Assembly: GCF_019802085.1 (NCBI RefSeq)
Contig: NZ_JAHVHV010000002.1
Span: forward strand, 124,001 to 188,000
Direction of reading: 5' to 3'
Source of the DNA: Ferrimonas balearica
Lineage (GTDB): Bacteria > Pseudomonadota > Gammaproteobacteria > Enterobacterales > Shewanellaceae
Length of the DNA stretch: 64,000 bases
A program made the translations under genes and the position numbers. Positions 16,693 through 26,325 of this stretch are shown one piece after another (the stretch's first letter is position 1; the number at the start of each line of letters is the position of its first letter). The notes under the pieces are model-generated. The model searched no databases. It was not told the DNA's origin and saw nothing but the letters and a program-made list of their open reading frames with translations.

Positions 16693-17562
16693 TCAGTCGG
16701 TATGGTTCCAGTTGCGCCCTTTGGGCTTGGCCAGGGGACCCAGTTGGTCCAGCGCTTCGGAGCGCGCCCCGCTCTGGTAGGGGGGGTAGGCCAGGGGGTG
16801 GTCGCGGAAGCTTTTCAGCGGCTGGCCCAGTCCGTGCCAGCCTTGCTCGCGGCAGCGGCGCAGGTAGGCGAGATCCAGCTCCACCAGGATCACCTCGTGG
16901 TGGGTGCTGGCCTGGTGCAGCACCTCGCCCCCGGGACCGGCGACGATGGACTGGCCCACCCCCAGCTCGCCGGCGGCGTTGATGTCCACCATGTAGATCT
17001 GGTTCATGGTGGCGTTGGCCCGGCTCAGGGCCAGCTCGGCGTCCCGGTCGATGGTGTTGGTCAGGGTGGGGTGCAGCACCACCTCGGCGCCCTGCCAGGC
17101 CAGGGTGCGGCACACCTCGGGAAACCACATGTCGTAGCAGATGGCGATGCCGAAACGGGCCACCCCGGGCACCTCGAAGCTGACGCACTCCCGACCGCTG
17201 CTGACCCCGGTTTCGTAGGGCAGGAAGGGGAACATCTTGCGATAGCGGGCCACCACCTCGCCGTCGGGATTGATTGCCGGGGCGGTGTTGTAGATCGCCT
17301 CGCCGTCCCGCTCGTAGAGGGAGCCCGGCAGCAGCCAGATCCCCAGCTCCGCCGCCAGCTCGCAGTAGCGCTGCTCCGCGGCACCGGGCATGGGCTGGGC
17401 AAAGCGCGGGGCGCTGCCAAAGGTGCACAGCTCCGGCAGCAGCACCATGTCCAGGTGGGGGAACCGCTTCTTGGCCAGGATCACCTGCTGGCGGATGGTG
17501 GCGAAGTTGTCCTGATGATTGCCGAGGGCCAACTGCAACCCGGCAACGGTGAATGTACTCAT
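16693..17562 (-). CDS. Nitrilase-superfamily carbon-nitrogen hydrolase
   Basis: 289 residues, start preceded by GGGAG. The Glu-Lys-Cys triad is visible: Glu in VLLPELCTFG, Lys in YRKMFPFLP, Cys in AICYDMWFPEVCRT. The family cleaves amides or carbamoyl amines; this one could be an omega-amidase or N-carbamoyl-amine hydrolase. It lies downstream of a MocR regulator and 3 kb from gabD-gabT, which suggests amine/GABA nitrogen metabolism, but the substrate is inference. Confidence 0.85.
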   Translation of the reverse strand: MSTFTVAGLQLALGNHQDNFATIRQQVILAKKRFPHLDMVLLPELCTFGSAPRFAQPMPGAAEQRYCELAAELGIWLLPGSLYERDGEAIYNTAPAINPDGEVVARYRKMFPFLPYETGVSSGRECVSFEVPGVARFGIAICYDMWFPEVCRTLAWQGAEVVLHPTLTNTIDRDAELALSRANATMNQIYMVDINAAGELGVGQSIVAGPGGEVLHQASTHHEVILVELDLAYLRRCREQGWHGLGQPLKSFRDHPLAYPPYQSGARSEALDQLGPLAKPKGRNWNHTD

Positions 17563-17670
17563 AGGCTCGCTCCCTGAGATCCCGCCCCGAGTGCTGGGGC
17601 GACAGGGTTCACCCTAGGCAAGGCCACTGGCCCGCTGTAGTACCAGATCCCAACAGGACACTGGGCCAGT

Positions 17671-19473
17671 TCAGCCCAGGCGGCTGAAGAACGCCGAGTC
17701 CACCAGGTTGCCGTCGCGAAACCAGAGGATGCGGTTGTGGTCCAGCACCACCTCGAAGCCCGCCACCTCGCCGTAGGACCAGGACTGCCACTGGCGGTAC
17801 CAGCGGTCCCCCTCCAGCCACCACTGGCCGGTGTCGCTGCGCTCGTCCCGCCGCCCCTCCCAGCCCTCCATGGTGCCGTCGGGGTAGAGGCGGATGCGGT
17901 AGGGATCGCCGAACACGGTGCGGCCGAGAAACTCGCAGTTGGCCAGGTGCTCCTTGAGGGTGTGGGCGTCCAGCTTCTGGCCGGTGCTTTGGTCCAGTTG
18001 CTGGCGGGGGGCGTCGGACAGCGCCCAGAACAGCGTCGCCAGCTCGGCAATGCCGGGACGGATCTGCTCGGTGGGGATGCTGGAGACCCCCAGTCGCAGG
18101 GCGTTCTGCGGGGTGCGGGGATCGCCGAAGAAGCGCTGCACCGGCTCCATCAGGATCCCCCGTTTGGCCGCCTCGTCCGCCAGCTCCTGGCTGCCCAGCT
18201 CCGCCGGACCCTGGATCCAGCAGCTGCTGCCGCCGACGGTGCGGGAGGTGACCACCGCGGTGGGCAGGTAGTGGTTGAGGGCTTCGCGCAGCTCGGTCCA
18301 GCGCTCCGACAGCTCGGCGTTGAGCTTGCGCATCATGGTGTCGTAGTGGCCCAGGGAGAGGAACAGCCCCAGGGTGCGCTGGTTGTTGGTGGGCGGGTGG
18401 CGCAAAATCTGGCTGCGCAGGGCCCGGGCCCGGGCGATGAGCGGCGCCGGCCCCACCAGGTAGCCCAGCCGCAGCCCCGGGGCCAGCACCTTGGAGAAGC
18501 TGGAGAAGTAGAGCACCCGGCCGCTGCCGTCGAGGCTTTTCAGCGCTGGGTGGGGGTTGCTGACGAAGTTGCTCTCCGACTCGTAGTCGTCCTCGATGAT
18601 GAGGAAATCCTCCGCCTCCGCCTGGGCCAGCAGCGCCTGGCGCCGCTCCATCGACAGGGTGACGGCGGTGGGCACCTGGTGGCTGGGGGTGACGTACACC
18701 AGGTCCGCCCCCCGGGGGATGCTGTCCACCTCGATCCCCTTCTGATCCACCTCCACCAGGGCCAGCTTGCTGCCCATCAGCTGCACCAGCTGGCGCATGC
18801 CGGGAAAGCCCGGCTCCTCCATGGCCACCAGGGTGGACTCGTCCGCCAGCAGGCGCATCAGCAGGTAGAGCGCCTGCTGGGAGCCGACGGTGATCAGGAT
18901 CTCCTCCGGGTTGGCCTGGATCCCCCTTCGGGGCAGCACCTTGGTGCGGATCTCCTCCACCAGTAGGGGGTCGTCCCGGTTGGCGCCGTCGCTGGCCCAA
19001 TCGTGGATGGCGTCCACCCCAAGGCTCAGTCGGGAGCACTCCCGCCAGGGGTTGGTGGGAAACAATGAGGGATCAAACTGGCCGTCGATAAAGGGGTAGG
19101 GGTACTTGTGCCAGTTGTCCGGGTAGCTGCGGGCCAGGGGCTGGGGCGGGGTGCGCTTGAGATAGCGGCCCCAGTCCAGCTGATGTTGATCCTGGCGCGG
19201 CGGCGCGGCCACCGTGGCCGGCGCCGGGGCGTCACAGACGAAAAAGCCGCTGCGCTCCCTGCTCTCCAGGTAGCCCTCGTCCACCAGGGCGGCGAACACG
19301 TGCACCACGGTGTTGCGCGCCACGTCCAGCTGGTCCGCCAGCTTGCGGGAGGAGGGCATGCGGCTGCCCGGCGGGTAGAACCCATTGCCGATGGCGGTGA
19401 TCAGCTTCTGCTTGATCTGCTGCTGAAGGCTGAGGCCGCCCTCGCTGTCCAACTGGAACAGGTGATTCTGCAT
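17671..19473 (-). CDS. MocR/GabR-type regulator with extra C-terminal domain
   Basis: 600 residues, roughly 100 longer than usual MocR proteins. A GntR-type winged helix is at ~1-75 (LQQQIKQKLITAIGNGFYPPGSRMPSSRKLADQL), then a fold-type I aminotransferase domain with EDDYESE and the PLP lysine in FSSFSKVLAPGLRLGYLVGP. After ~residue 500 comes an unusual module rich in Trp/Gly/Arg (IRLYPDGTMEGWEG, GQWWLEGDRWYRQWQSW, ILWFRDGNLVDSAF). Members activate genes for GABA or amine use. Transcribed toward the nitrilase-family gene and away from LysR/gabDT. Confidence 0.88.
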   Translation of the reverse strand: MQNHLFQLDSEGGLSLQQQIKQKLITAIGNGFYPPGSRMPSSRKLADQLDVARNTVVHVFAALVDEGYLESRERSGFFVCDAPAPATVAAPPRQDQHQLDWGRYLKRTPPQPLARSYPDNWHKYPYPFIDGQFDPSLFPTNPWRECSRLSLGVDAIHDWASDGANRDDPLLVEEIRTKVLPRRGIQANPEEILITVGSQQALYLLMRLLADESTLVAMEEPGFPGMRQLVQLMGSKLALVEVDQKGIEVDSIPRGADLVYVTPSHQVPTAVTLSMERRQALLAQAEAEDFLIIEDDYESESNFVSNPHPALKSLDGSGRVLYFSSFSKVLAPGLRLGYLVGPAPLIARARALRSQILRHPPTNNQRTLGLFLSLGHYDTMMRKLNAELSERWTELREALNHYLPTAVVTSRTVGGSSCWIQGPAELGSQELADEAAKRGILMEPVQRFFGDPRTPQNALRLGVSSIPTEQIRPGIAELATLFWALSDAPRQQLDQSTGQKLDAHTLKEHLANCEFLGRTVFGDPYRIRLYPDGTMEGWEGRRDERSDTGQWWLEGDRWYRQWQSWSYGEVAGFEVVLDHNRILWFRDGNLVDSAFFSRLG

Positions 19474-19656
19474 AGCGCACCAGGATGTCGTTATTGTTGT
19501 GCGATTGTTAACCTATCGGCTTTTTTCTACTCCGGCAACGTCGTTGATTTTTATGGAAAAGGCGGCAAAAGTGCAGGCATCCATCCCAGGCAGCCCGGCC
19601 AGCACAGCGCCCGGCCAAGCCCCGCTTTGGCCGCAGTTTAAACGCCTGTATGAGCT

Positions 19657-20601
19657 TCAGCTGGCGGCTTCGTTTTCGCCACTGACCCGCCCTTCGAGCA
19701 GCATCTCCTTGAGCAGCGCCGCCTTCTGCTTCTCCCGGGCGCCCGCCTTGCACACCAGCGACAGCTGCACCGGGTAGCCCCAGCGCTTGGGCTGCAGCAA
19801 TCGCATGCGACCGTCCGCCAGGTAGGGGGCCAGGTAGGCCTTGGGGAAGAAACCCAGGTAGACCCCGGAGAGCACCAGCGCCGTGCGGGTTTCGTAGTGG
19901 TAGGCCCGGGCAGTCAGGTGCATCTTGCGCAGCGCCTTGCGGCCCGCCTCGTTGAGTTCCACCCCCGGGTGCACCGTGGCCGAGGCGTGGATCTCGCCCT
20001 CCTCGATGGCCTCATCGGGGCGTTCGTACAGGGGGTGGCCCCGGCCACAGGCCAGGTACATCCGCTCCTGGTAGAGGGGGTAGTAGACCAGGCCGTCGAT
20101 GTTGCGGTAGTGGGGCAGCACCCCGACGTGGGCCTGCTCGTTGAGCACCGCCTGCTCGATCTCCGGGATGGTGGCGGATTGCAGGGCAAACTGCAGCTGG
20201 GGCTCGCGGCGGGCCAGCTCGGCGATGGTGCCGGGCAGGTTCAACTGGGGGGCCAGGGCCAGTTCGTCGGAGCACCAGAGCACCAGATCCCCCCGCAGGG
20301 TCTGGTCCAGATCGTGGATCTGGTGGCTGAAGTGGTCCAGCGCCGCCAGCAGCTCCAGGGTGGCCTGGTAGGTCTTCTGCCCCTGCTCGGTGAGCATAAA
20401 GCCGCGCCGGCCCCGCTGGCAGAGCACCAGCCCCAGGCGCTGCTCCAGGTTCTTGATGTGGATGCTGATGGTGGAGCGGGTCAGGTTGAGGCTCGACTCC
20501 GCCGCGGCAAAGCCGCCGCATTCCGCCACGGTGCGGAAGATCCGCAGCAGCTTGATGTCGTAGTCGCTGGTGGGGCGGGGCAGGGAGGGGGCGCGGTACA
20601 T
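19657..20601 (-). CDS. LysR-family regulator, divergent from gabD-gabT
   Basis: 314 residues. N-terminal helix-turn-helix at about 16-75 (LLRIFRTVAECGGFAAAESSL, then NLTRSTISIHIKNLEQRLGL), followed by the two-lobed effector domain. It starts 104 bases from gabD on the opposite strand, the classic arrangement for a LysR activator of that operon. The A/T-rich gap holds AAAC/GTTT symmetric elements around 20617-20629. Effector (GABA, succinate semialdehyde or another amino acid) is not predictable. Confidence 0.92.
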   Translation of the reverse strand: MYRAPSLPRPTSDYDIKLLRIFRTVAECGGFAAAESSLNLTRSTISIHIKNLEQRLGLVLCQRGRRGFMLTEQGQKTYQATLELLAALDHFSHQIHDLDQTLRGDLVLWCSDELALAPQLNLPGTIAELARREPQLQFALQSATIPEIEQAVLNEQAHVGVLPHYRNIDGLVYYPLYQERMYLACGRGHPLYERPDEAIEEGEIHASATVHPGVELNEAGRKALRKMHLTARAYHYETRTALVLSGVYLGFFPKAYLAPYLADGRMRLLQPKRWGYPVQLSLVCKAGAREKQKAALLKEMLLEGRVSGENEAAS

Positions 20602-20705
20602 AGTTTTAATTTACTCAAACAAACTGTTTAAAGTTTTATCTTTACCCGGGTTGGGCGGCGGATTCAAATGGGAACCCTCATAGCGTCATCATCACGGAGC
20701 GACCC
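20602..20705. promoter_or_regulatory. LysR-gabD divergent promoter region
   Basis: A/T-rich gap in a G/C-rich neighbourhood with repeated TTTAA and AAAC-N5-GTTT (20617-20629), likely the LysR binding area. Exact promoters not resolved. Confidence 0.4.
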
Positions 20706-22160
20706 ATGCAAGGGATCTTGGATAAGCAACTGATCCGCAAGACCTCATTCATCAATGGCCAGTGGCAGGATGCCGCCGACACCTTCGAGGTGCGCAACCC
20801 CGCCAACGGCCAGCTGCTGGCCGAGGTGGGCAACGCCGGCGCCGATGAGGCCACCGCGGCGGTGGAAGCGGCCTACCAGGCGCAAAAAGCCTGGGCGGCC
20901 ACCCCGGCGGCCCAGCGCGCGGCGCTGCTGATGGCCTGGCACGACGCCATGCTGGCCCACCAGGAGGACCTGGCCCGGCTGCTGACCTTGGAGCAGGGCA
21001 AGCCGCTGGCGGAGGCCAAGGGGGAGATCGCCTACGGCGCCAGCTACGTGAAGTGGTTCGCCGAGGAGGCGGTGCGGGTCTACGGCGACACCATCCCGGC
21101 CCCCTCCGCCGACAAGCGGGTGCTGGTGGTCAAACAGCCTGTGGGCGTGGTGGGCTCCATCACCCCCTGGAATTTTCCCAACGCCATGATGGTGCGCAAG
21201 GCCGCGCCGGCCCTGGCCGCCGGCTGCGCCTTTGTCGCCAAACCGGCGGCGGAAACCCCGCTGTCCGCCCTGGCGGTAGCGGAGCTGGCCCAACGGGTGG
21301 GGCTGCCCGCCGGCCTGTTCAATGTGGTGGTGGGCACCGACGCCCCGGCCATCGGCAAGGTGCTGACCCAGCACCCCCACATCCGCAAGTTCTCCTTCAC
21401 CGGCTCCACCGCCACCGGCAAGCGCCTGCTGGCCCAGTGCGCCGAGGGGGTCAAGCGCACCTCCATGGAGCTGGGGGGCAACGCGCCCTTTATCGTCTTC
21501 GACGACGCCGATCTGGACGCGGCCATCACCGGGCTGCTGGCGGCCAAGTTCCGCAACGCCGGCCAGACCTGCGTCTGCAGCAACCGCATCTTCGTGCACA
21601 GCAAGGTGTACGACGCCTTCGCCGACAAGCTGGTGAGCGCCGTGGCGGGGCTGGGGATCGGCGATGGCCTGGCCGAGGGCACCCAAATCGGCCCGCTCAT
21701 CAGCCAGGGGGCGGTGGACAAGGTGGCCGAGCTGGTGAACCAGTCCCTGGCCCAGGGCGCCCAGTGCCGCGGCAGCGCGCCGGTGCCCACCGAGGGCCAC
21801 TACTACCCGCCGACGGTGCTGACCGGGGTCAGCAACGCCATGGCGGTGTCCCGCAACGAGATCTTCGGCCCGGTGGCGCCGCTCATCCCCTTCGACGACG
21901 AATCCGACGTCATCGCCCAGGCCAACGACAGCGAGTACGGTCTGGCCGCCTACCTCTACAGCCGCGACATCGGCCGGGTGTTCCGGGTCAGCGAAGCGCT
22001 GGAGTACGGCATGGTGGCGGTGAACGAGGGGATCCTCTCCAACGCCGCGGCCCCCTTCGGTGGGGTCAAGGCCTCCGGCCACGGCCGTGAGGGCTCCAGG
22101 TACGGCCTGGACGACTACCTCGACATCAAATACCTCTGCCTCGGTGGCATGGACAAGTAA
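20706..22160 (+). CDS. gabD: NAD(P)-dependent succinate-semialdehyde dehydrogenase
   Basis: 484 residues, the usual GabD length. Aldehyde dehydrogenase signatures: [14 protein letters not shown] (cofactor site), [12 protein letters not shown], catalytic-base region [17 protein letters not shown] and nucleophile [12 protein letters not shown]. It oxidises succinate semialdehyde to succinate; the neighbouring aminotransferase would supply the substrate from GABA. A 5-carbon analogue (glutarate semialdehyde from 5-aminovalerate) is an alternative. Followed after 10 bases by gabT. Confidence 0.9.
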   Translation: MQGILDKQLIRKTSFINGQWQDAADTFEVRNPANGQLLAEVGNAGADEATAAVEAAYQAQKAWAATPAAQRAALLMAWHDAMLAHQEDLARLLTLEQGKPLAEAKGEIAYGASYVKWFAEEAVRVYGDTIPAPSADKRVLVVKQPVGVVGSITPWNFPNAMMVRKAAPALAAGCAFVAKPAAETPLSALAVAELAQRVGLPAGLFNVVVGTDAPAIGKVLTQHPHIRKFSFTGSTATGKRLLAQCAEGVKRTSMELGGNAPFIVFDDADLDAAITGLLAAKFRNAGQTCVCSNRIFVHSKVYDAFADKLVSAVAGLGIGDGLAEGTQIGPLISQGAVDKVAELVNQSLAQGAQCRGSAPVPTEGHYYPPTVLTGVSNAMAVSRNEIFGPVAPLIPFDDESDVIAQANDSEYGLAAYLYSRDIGRVFRVSEALEYGMVAVNEGILSNAAAPFGGVKASGHGREGSRYGLDDYLDIKYLCLGGMDK

Positions 22161-22170
22161 GGAGTACAAG

Positions 22171-23448
22171 ATGAACAACGCCGAACTTCAGGCCCGCAAG
22201 GAGCAGGCTTTTGCCCGGGGCATGGGCAACCTCTACCCCTTCTACGTGGCCAAGGCGGAGAACGCCGAGATCTGGGACGTGGAGGGCAACCGCTACGTGG
22301 ATTTCGCCGCCGGCATCGCGGTGACTAACACCGGCCACATGCACCCCAAGGTGAAGGCGGCGGTGGCGGCCCAGCTGGACGCCTTCAGCCACACCTGCGC
22401 CATGGTGACCCCCTATGCCTCCATGGTGACCCTGGCGGAGAGCCTCAACCGTCTGGCCCCCGGCAACAGCCCCAAGCGCTCCATCCTGGTGACCACTGGT
22501 GCCGAAGCGGTGGAGAACGCGGTGAAGATCGCCCGCGCCCACACCGGGCGCCCCGGGGTGATCGCCTTTCAGGGGGGCTTCCACGGCCGCACCAACCTGA
22601 CCATGGGACTGACCGGTAAGATCGCCCCCTATAAAGCGGGGTTCGGCCCCTTTCCCGGCGAGATCTACCATCTTCCCTTCCCCATCGCCTACCACGGCCG
22701 CAGTGAAGAGGCCTGCCTGGAAGCGCTCAACCAGCTGTTCCACTGCGACATCGAGCCGGGCCGGGTAGCGGCCATCGTCATCGAGCCGGTGCAGGGGGAG
22801 GGGGGCTTCTACCCGGCCCCGGCCAGCTTTATGCAGGCCCTGCGCCGGGTGTGCGACGAGCATGGCATCGTGCTGATCTGCGACGAGATCCAGACCGGTT
22901 TTGCCCGCACCGGCAAGCTGTTTGCCACCGAGTACGCCGGCATCGAGCCGGATCTCATCACCCTGGCCAAGGGGCTGGCGGGGGGCTTCCCCCTGGCGGC
23001 GGTGACCGGCAAGGCGGCGATCATGGACGCCGCCAACCCCGGCGGCCTGGGGGGCACCTACGCCGCCTCACCGCTGGGCTGCGTGGCCGCCAACGCCGTA
23101 CTGGAGGTGATTGAGCAGGAGCAGCTGTGCCACAAGGCGCTGGCCATTGGCGAGTACCTGGAGGGCCGGCTGAACCGCCTCAAGGCCCGTTACCCCCAGT
23201 GGGTGGGGGAGATCCGCATCACCGGCGCCATGGTGGCCATGGAGCTGGTGCAGGAGGGGGACGCCAACCGCCCCAACCCGGAGCTGACCAAGGCCGTCAT
23301 CGCCAAGGCCCAGGAGCACGGCCTTATCCTGCTCAGCTGCGGGGTGCGGGCCAACGTCATCCGCATCCTGGCGCCGCTGACCATCCCCCAGGCCCAGCTG
23401 GGCGAAGGGGCGGACAAGCTGGAGGCGATCTTCGCCGAACTGGGCTGA
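22171..23448 (+). CDS. gabT: 4-aminobutyrate aminotransferase
   Basis: 425 residues from the ATG with AAGGAG six bases upstream; the frame is open upstream inside gabD. Class III PLP aminotransferase: TTGAEAVENAVKIARAHTGR, AFQGGFHGRTNLTMGLTGK, ICDEIQTGFARTGK and the PLP lysine in ITLAKGLAGGFPLAAV. It transfers the amino group of GABA to 2-oxoglutarate. Operon with gabD. The 5-aminovalerate or beta-alanine branch of the same family cannot be excluded. Confidence 0.9.
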   Translation: MNNAELQARKEQAFARGMGNLYPFYVAKAENAEIWDVEGNRYVDFAAGIAVTNTGHMHPKVKAAVAAQLDAFSHTCAMVTPYASMVTLAESLNRLAPGNSPKRSILVTTGAEAVENAVKIARAHTGRPGVIAFQGGFHGRTNLTMGLTGKIAPYKAGFGPFPGEIYHLPFPIAYHGRSEEACLEALNQLFHCDIEPGRVAAIVIEPVQGEGGFYPAPASFMQALRRVCDEHGIVLICDEIQTGFARTGKLFATEYAGIEPDLITLAKGLAGGFPLAAVTGKAAIMDAANPGGLGGTYAASPLGCVAANAVLEVIEQEQLCHKALAIGEYLEGRLNRLKARYPQWVGEIRITGAMVAMELVQEGDANRPNPELTKAVIAKAQEHGLILLSCGVRANVIRILAPLTIPQAQLGEGADKLEAIFAELG

Positions 23449-23470
23449 TAACAGGCTCGATTGAGCAGAA

Positions 23471-23497
23471 AGAGGGAGGTTTCGGCCTCCCTTTTTA
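23471..23497 (+). terminator. Intrinsic terminator after gabT
   Basis: AGGGAGG-TTTCGG-CCTCCCT followed by TTTT, 23 bases past the stop. Confidence 0.85.
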
Positions 23498-23505
23498 TTG
23501 GTGAA

Positions 23506-23949
23506 TCACAGCGTCAGGCTGTAGCTGACAAAGCCCTGGTTGCTGCGCCGGTAGCCCAGCTTCTCGTAGAGTCGCTGGGCGCCATGGTTGTCGATGGCGG
23601 TGAGCAAGTCCAGTCTGGCGGCCCCCACTTCCCGGGCACAGTCGGTGGCCCGGTGCATCAGCGCCTCGGCCACCCCCTGGCCCCGGTGCTCGGCGGCCAC
23701 GTAGAGATCGTAGAGGATGAGGATCTTCACCATCTCCACCGAGCAGAACGAGGGGTAGAGCTGGACAAAGCCCGCCGCCACGCCCTCCCGACGGGCCAGG
23801 AACACCCGCGATTCCCCCCGGGCCAGGCGCTCGGCCAGGAAGGTCCCGGCCCCGGCCTCATCCGGCGGGCAATCGTAGAACTGGCGATAGGCGTCGAACA
23901 GCCGGGCCAGCTCCGGCAGGTCGGCTTCGGTGGCAGGGTAAAGGTGCAT
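23506..23949 (-). CDS. GNAT-family N-acetyltransferase
   Basis: 147 residues from the ATG at 23947-23949 (AAGGAG upstream); upstream frame rejected. GNAT core: ILYDLYVAAEHRGQGVAEALMHRA contains the acetyl-CoA loop R-G-Q-G-V-A, then DNHGAQRLYEKLGYR. Acceptor unknown. Stand-alone gene convergent with gabT. Confidence 0.88.
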   Translation of the reverse strand: MHLYPATEADLPELARLFDAYRQFYDCPPDEAGAGTFLAERLARGESRVFLARREGVAAGFVQLYPSFCSVEMVKILILYDLYVAAEHRGQGVAEALMHRATDCAREVGAARLDLLTAIDNHGAQRLYEKLGYRRSNQGFVSYSLTL

Positions 23950-24162
23950 GGGCGCTCCTTGTGGGATCACTGGAATCCTCACTATGAAAGGGAAAGCCAT
24001 GCCAATCAAACCCTTACTGGTAATGGTTCGCCGAGTCAGTCCAGGGGGATGATCCACTTAGGTTGGGGTGCAGTACCAAGCAGGTTGGGTTCGGGTGCGT
24101 CGCCGAGGGTGGGCCGCGCCCCTGAGTCCCACAACTTTGGCCATCACCTGCGAGGCAAGCCC

Positions 24163-24663
24163 ATGAACCCTTACCCCAGAACCTTCTCCCACATCGGGAT
24201 CTCCGTGCCGGATCTCGACGCCGCCGTGAAATTCTACAGTGAAGTGCTCGGCTGGTACGTCATCATGCAGCCCACCACCATCACCGAGGACGACTCCGCC
24301 ATCGGCCAGATGTGCACCGACGTGTTCGGCCCCGGCTGGGAACGCTTTCGCATCGCCCACATGTCCACCGGCGACCGAGTCGGCGTGGAGTTGTTCCAGT
24401 TTAAGAACCAGACCAACCCCGAGGACAACTTCGAGTACTGGAAAACCGGGGTGTTCCACTTCTGCGTGCAGGACCCGGACGTCGAGGGACTGGCGGAGAA
24501 AATCGTCGCGGCGGGGGGCAAGAAACGAATGCCGGCCCCGCGCTACTACTACCCGGGGGAGAAGCCCTACCGGATGATCTACATGGAAGACCCCTTCGGC
24601 AACATCCTGGAGATCTACTCCCACAGTTACGAGTTGCACTACTCCAGCGGGGCTTATTCCTAA
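24163..24663 (+). CDS. VOC/glyoxalase-superfamily protein
   Basis: 166 residues from the ATG preceded by GCGAGG. One VOC module pair: FSHIGISVPDLDAAVKFYSEVLGWYV at the N-terminus and YMEDPFGNILEIYSHSYE at the end, with candidate metal ligands His (SHIG), Glu (VGVELFQF), His (VFHFCV) and Glu (LEIY). Resembles lactoylglutathione lyase-like dioxygenase or isomerase proteins; reaction unknown. Confidence 0.85.
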   Translation: MNPYPRTFSHIGISVPDLDAAVKFYSEVLGWYVIMQPTTITEDDSAIGQMCTDVFGPGWERFRIAHMSTGDRVGVELFQFKNQTNPEDNFEYWKTGVFHFCVQDPDVEGLAEKIVAAGGKKRMPAPRYYYPGEKPYRMIYMEDPFGNILEIYSHSYELHYSSGAYS

Positions 24664-24828
24664 GCGCCCCGACAACCCTCACACCCTAGAGGGCCAGTGG
24701 TTGAACTTTGGCCACCGGTCGCTATAGTGCGCCCTTCGGCAGGCTCCCCTGTCGGGGTGCCGTAGCACTGTTGCTGCCGTGCTCCACCGGGCCAGACGCC
24801 TCGCGTTGCGCCCGGCTATAGGTATGCC

Positions 24829-25260
24829 ATGAAGATAGAGAACGCCCTTCCCGAACACTACGCCGAGATGCTGGCGGTCTGGGAAGACTCCGTCAGGGCA
24901 ACCCATGACTTCATCAGTGAAGCGGACATCGCGTTTTTCAAACCCGTCATTCTTGAGCATGGGTTTCCCAACGTGACCCTGAAGATCGCGTTAAGCGACC
25001 AGGGCCGGATCCTGGGCTTTATCGGCACCGCCGAACAGCGCATCGAGATGCTGTTTGTGTTGAATGCCGCCCGGGGCCAGGGCATTGGAAAACGCCTGCT
25101 GCAGCTGGCGATGAAGCAGCTCGGCGCCACTCAAGTGGACGTCAATGAGCAAAATCCCCAGGCCGTTGGGTTCTACCAGCGAATGGGGTTTAAGGTGGTG
25201 TCCCGTTCGCCCACCGATAGCATGGGTAAACCCTTTCCCATCCTGCACCTGAGCTTGTAA
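24829..25260 (+). CDS. GNAT acetyltransferase, YjaB-like
   Basis: 143 residues. Collinear with E. coli YjaB: SVRATHDFISEADI near the start, IEMLFVLNAARGQGIGKRLLQLA carrying the acetyl-CoA loop, VDVNEQNPQAVGFYQRMGFKV and a C-terminal GKPFPILHLSL. YjaB binds acetyl-CoA; its acceptor is not established. Monocistronic; a pair of hairpins follows. Confidence 0.88.
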   Translation: MKIENALPEHYAEMLAVWEDSVRATHDFISEADIAFFKPVILEHGFPNVTLKIALSDQGRILGFIGTAEQRIEMLFVLNAARGQGIGKRLLQLAMKQLGATQVDVNEQNPQAVGFYQRMGFKVVSRSPTDSMGKPFPILHLSL

Positions 25261-25267
25261 TAAGCCA

Positions 25268-25330
25268 CTGAGAGTCCCTCTCAGCCCAAGACAGAAGTCG
25301 CGCCGAAGGCCAATAACCTTCGGCGCTTCC
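25268..25330 (+). terminator. Two tandem hairpins, possible terminator
   Basis: CTGAGAG-TCC-CTCTCAG at 25268-25284 and GCGCCGAAGG-N7-CCTTCGGCGC at 25300-25326. The second is strong but is followed only by TTCC, so termination may be weak. Confidence 0.55.
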
Positions 25331-25503
25331 GTATCTGTACCCCCAATCAAATGAATAGATTTCTCCCACTCATTTCTACCAGTTGGCTCAATAGTGCCTG
25401 ATTTGGCAGGCAGTTCGGCCATTCGGGTCTAGGGTTCTAAAAGAGCCATATGGCTCGCGCTGATACACGGATGTATTGGCCGCAATCGACAAAGGGACTT
25501 GTT

Positions 25504-26325
25504 ATGAGAACTCTCCTATTGGCCGTGCTCTTCTCGGCCTCGACGGCGTTGTGGGCGCAGCCCTTCGACGCCTTTCCCGAATGGGACAACGAAACCCGCT
25601 ACAAGCGCGGTACTGTCGTTCAGCACCTATCGCACCTTTGGGTTGCCCGTTTGCCCAACGCCGGCCGACCACCCCATGAATACCCATTATGGGCGCGAGC
25701 CGAGCTGGTCGATTTGCCTGAATGGCAAGAGCGACGTTGGTACCCACTTGGCGCAACCGTCATATACGAAGGAACCCCCTACCTGGCTCGACAGGTCACC
25801 CGCCATCACCCTGACCATCCGGCAGGCACTAAAAAATGGATTCCCTTTGACCACCCCGCGCTGGGGTACGACTTGCCGGTCATCGACGAGACTCAGGCCC
25901 AAGCCACCTTGCTAGGGGTGGACAGCAATGACAACGGCATACGCGATGATTATGAAGTTTTCGTCGTCATGAGTTACACCGGAAAAACTCGAGATATGGG
26001 ATTGCTTGCGGGGCGCTCATATCAGCTCGCCTTAAAAGCGGAGCAGGGCGTTGCCGCTTCATGGCCCGAGTCTGAAGTCGTTGCCATAGTCGACACTTTG
26101 GCAAACCTGATCCCATGTAAAAGAGAGCTTCGGCGCCAGGATGGCGAATTTCAGGGGTTTGAGTTTAAGCAGTTCAACACCGTGGACCGCTTTATGGCCC
26201 ACCGAAGGAGCCAGCAGATACTGTATGACCTGCTGGGAGAAGGGTATCGTCCGACGTTTGATAACCAAGACCCGTGTGGGTATGTCGCCTCAAATAGCGC
26301 TTTTCTGAGGGGGCAATATGATTAA
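25504..26325 (+). CDS. Secreted protein A with two chitin-binding-like repeats
   Basis: 273 residues. A signal peptide (MRTLLLAVLFSASTALWAQ) is followed by two aromatic repeats resembling chitin/carbohydrate-binding type 3 modules: YKRGTVVQHLSHLWVARLPN (~residues 30-70) and RRWYPLGATVIYEGTPYLAR (~75-115). Then a DSNDNGIRDDYE motif looks like a calcium loop (dockerin/TSP3 style), and a ~110-residue tail has two conserved Cys (IPCKREL, DPCGYV). The tail has no recognised family. It overlaps the paralogue downstream by eight bases and is more A/T-rich than the flanks. Confidence 0.8.
   Translation: MRTLLLAVLFSASTALWAQPFDAFPEWDNETRYKRGTVVQHLSHLWVARLPNAGRPPHEYPLWARAELVDLPEWQERRWYPLGATVIYEGTPYLARQVTRHHPDHPAGTKKWIPFDHPALGYDLPVIDETQAQATLLGVDSNDNGIRDDYEVFVVMSYTGKTRDMGLLAGRSYQLALKAEQGVAASWPESEVVAIVDTLANLIPCKRELRRQDGEFQGFEFKQFNTVDRFMAHRRSQQILYDLLGEGYRPTFDNQDPCGYVASNSAFLRGQYD

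Noticed and set aside
14515-17577. 1020-residue + strand open frame
   Set aside because: It is antisense to the TonB receptor and the nitrilase-family gene, is rich in His/Gly/Val/Gln without motifs and arises from high third-position G+C.
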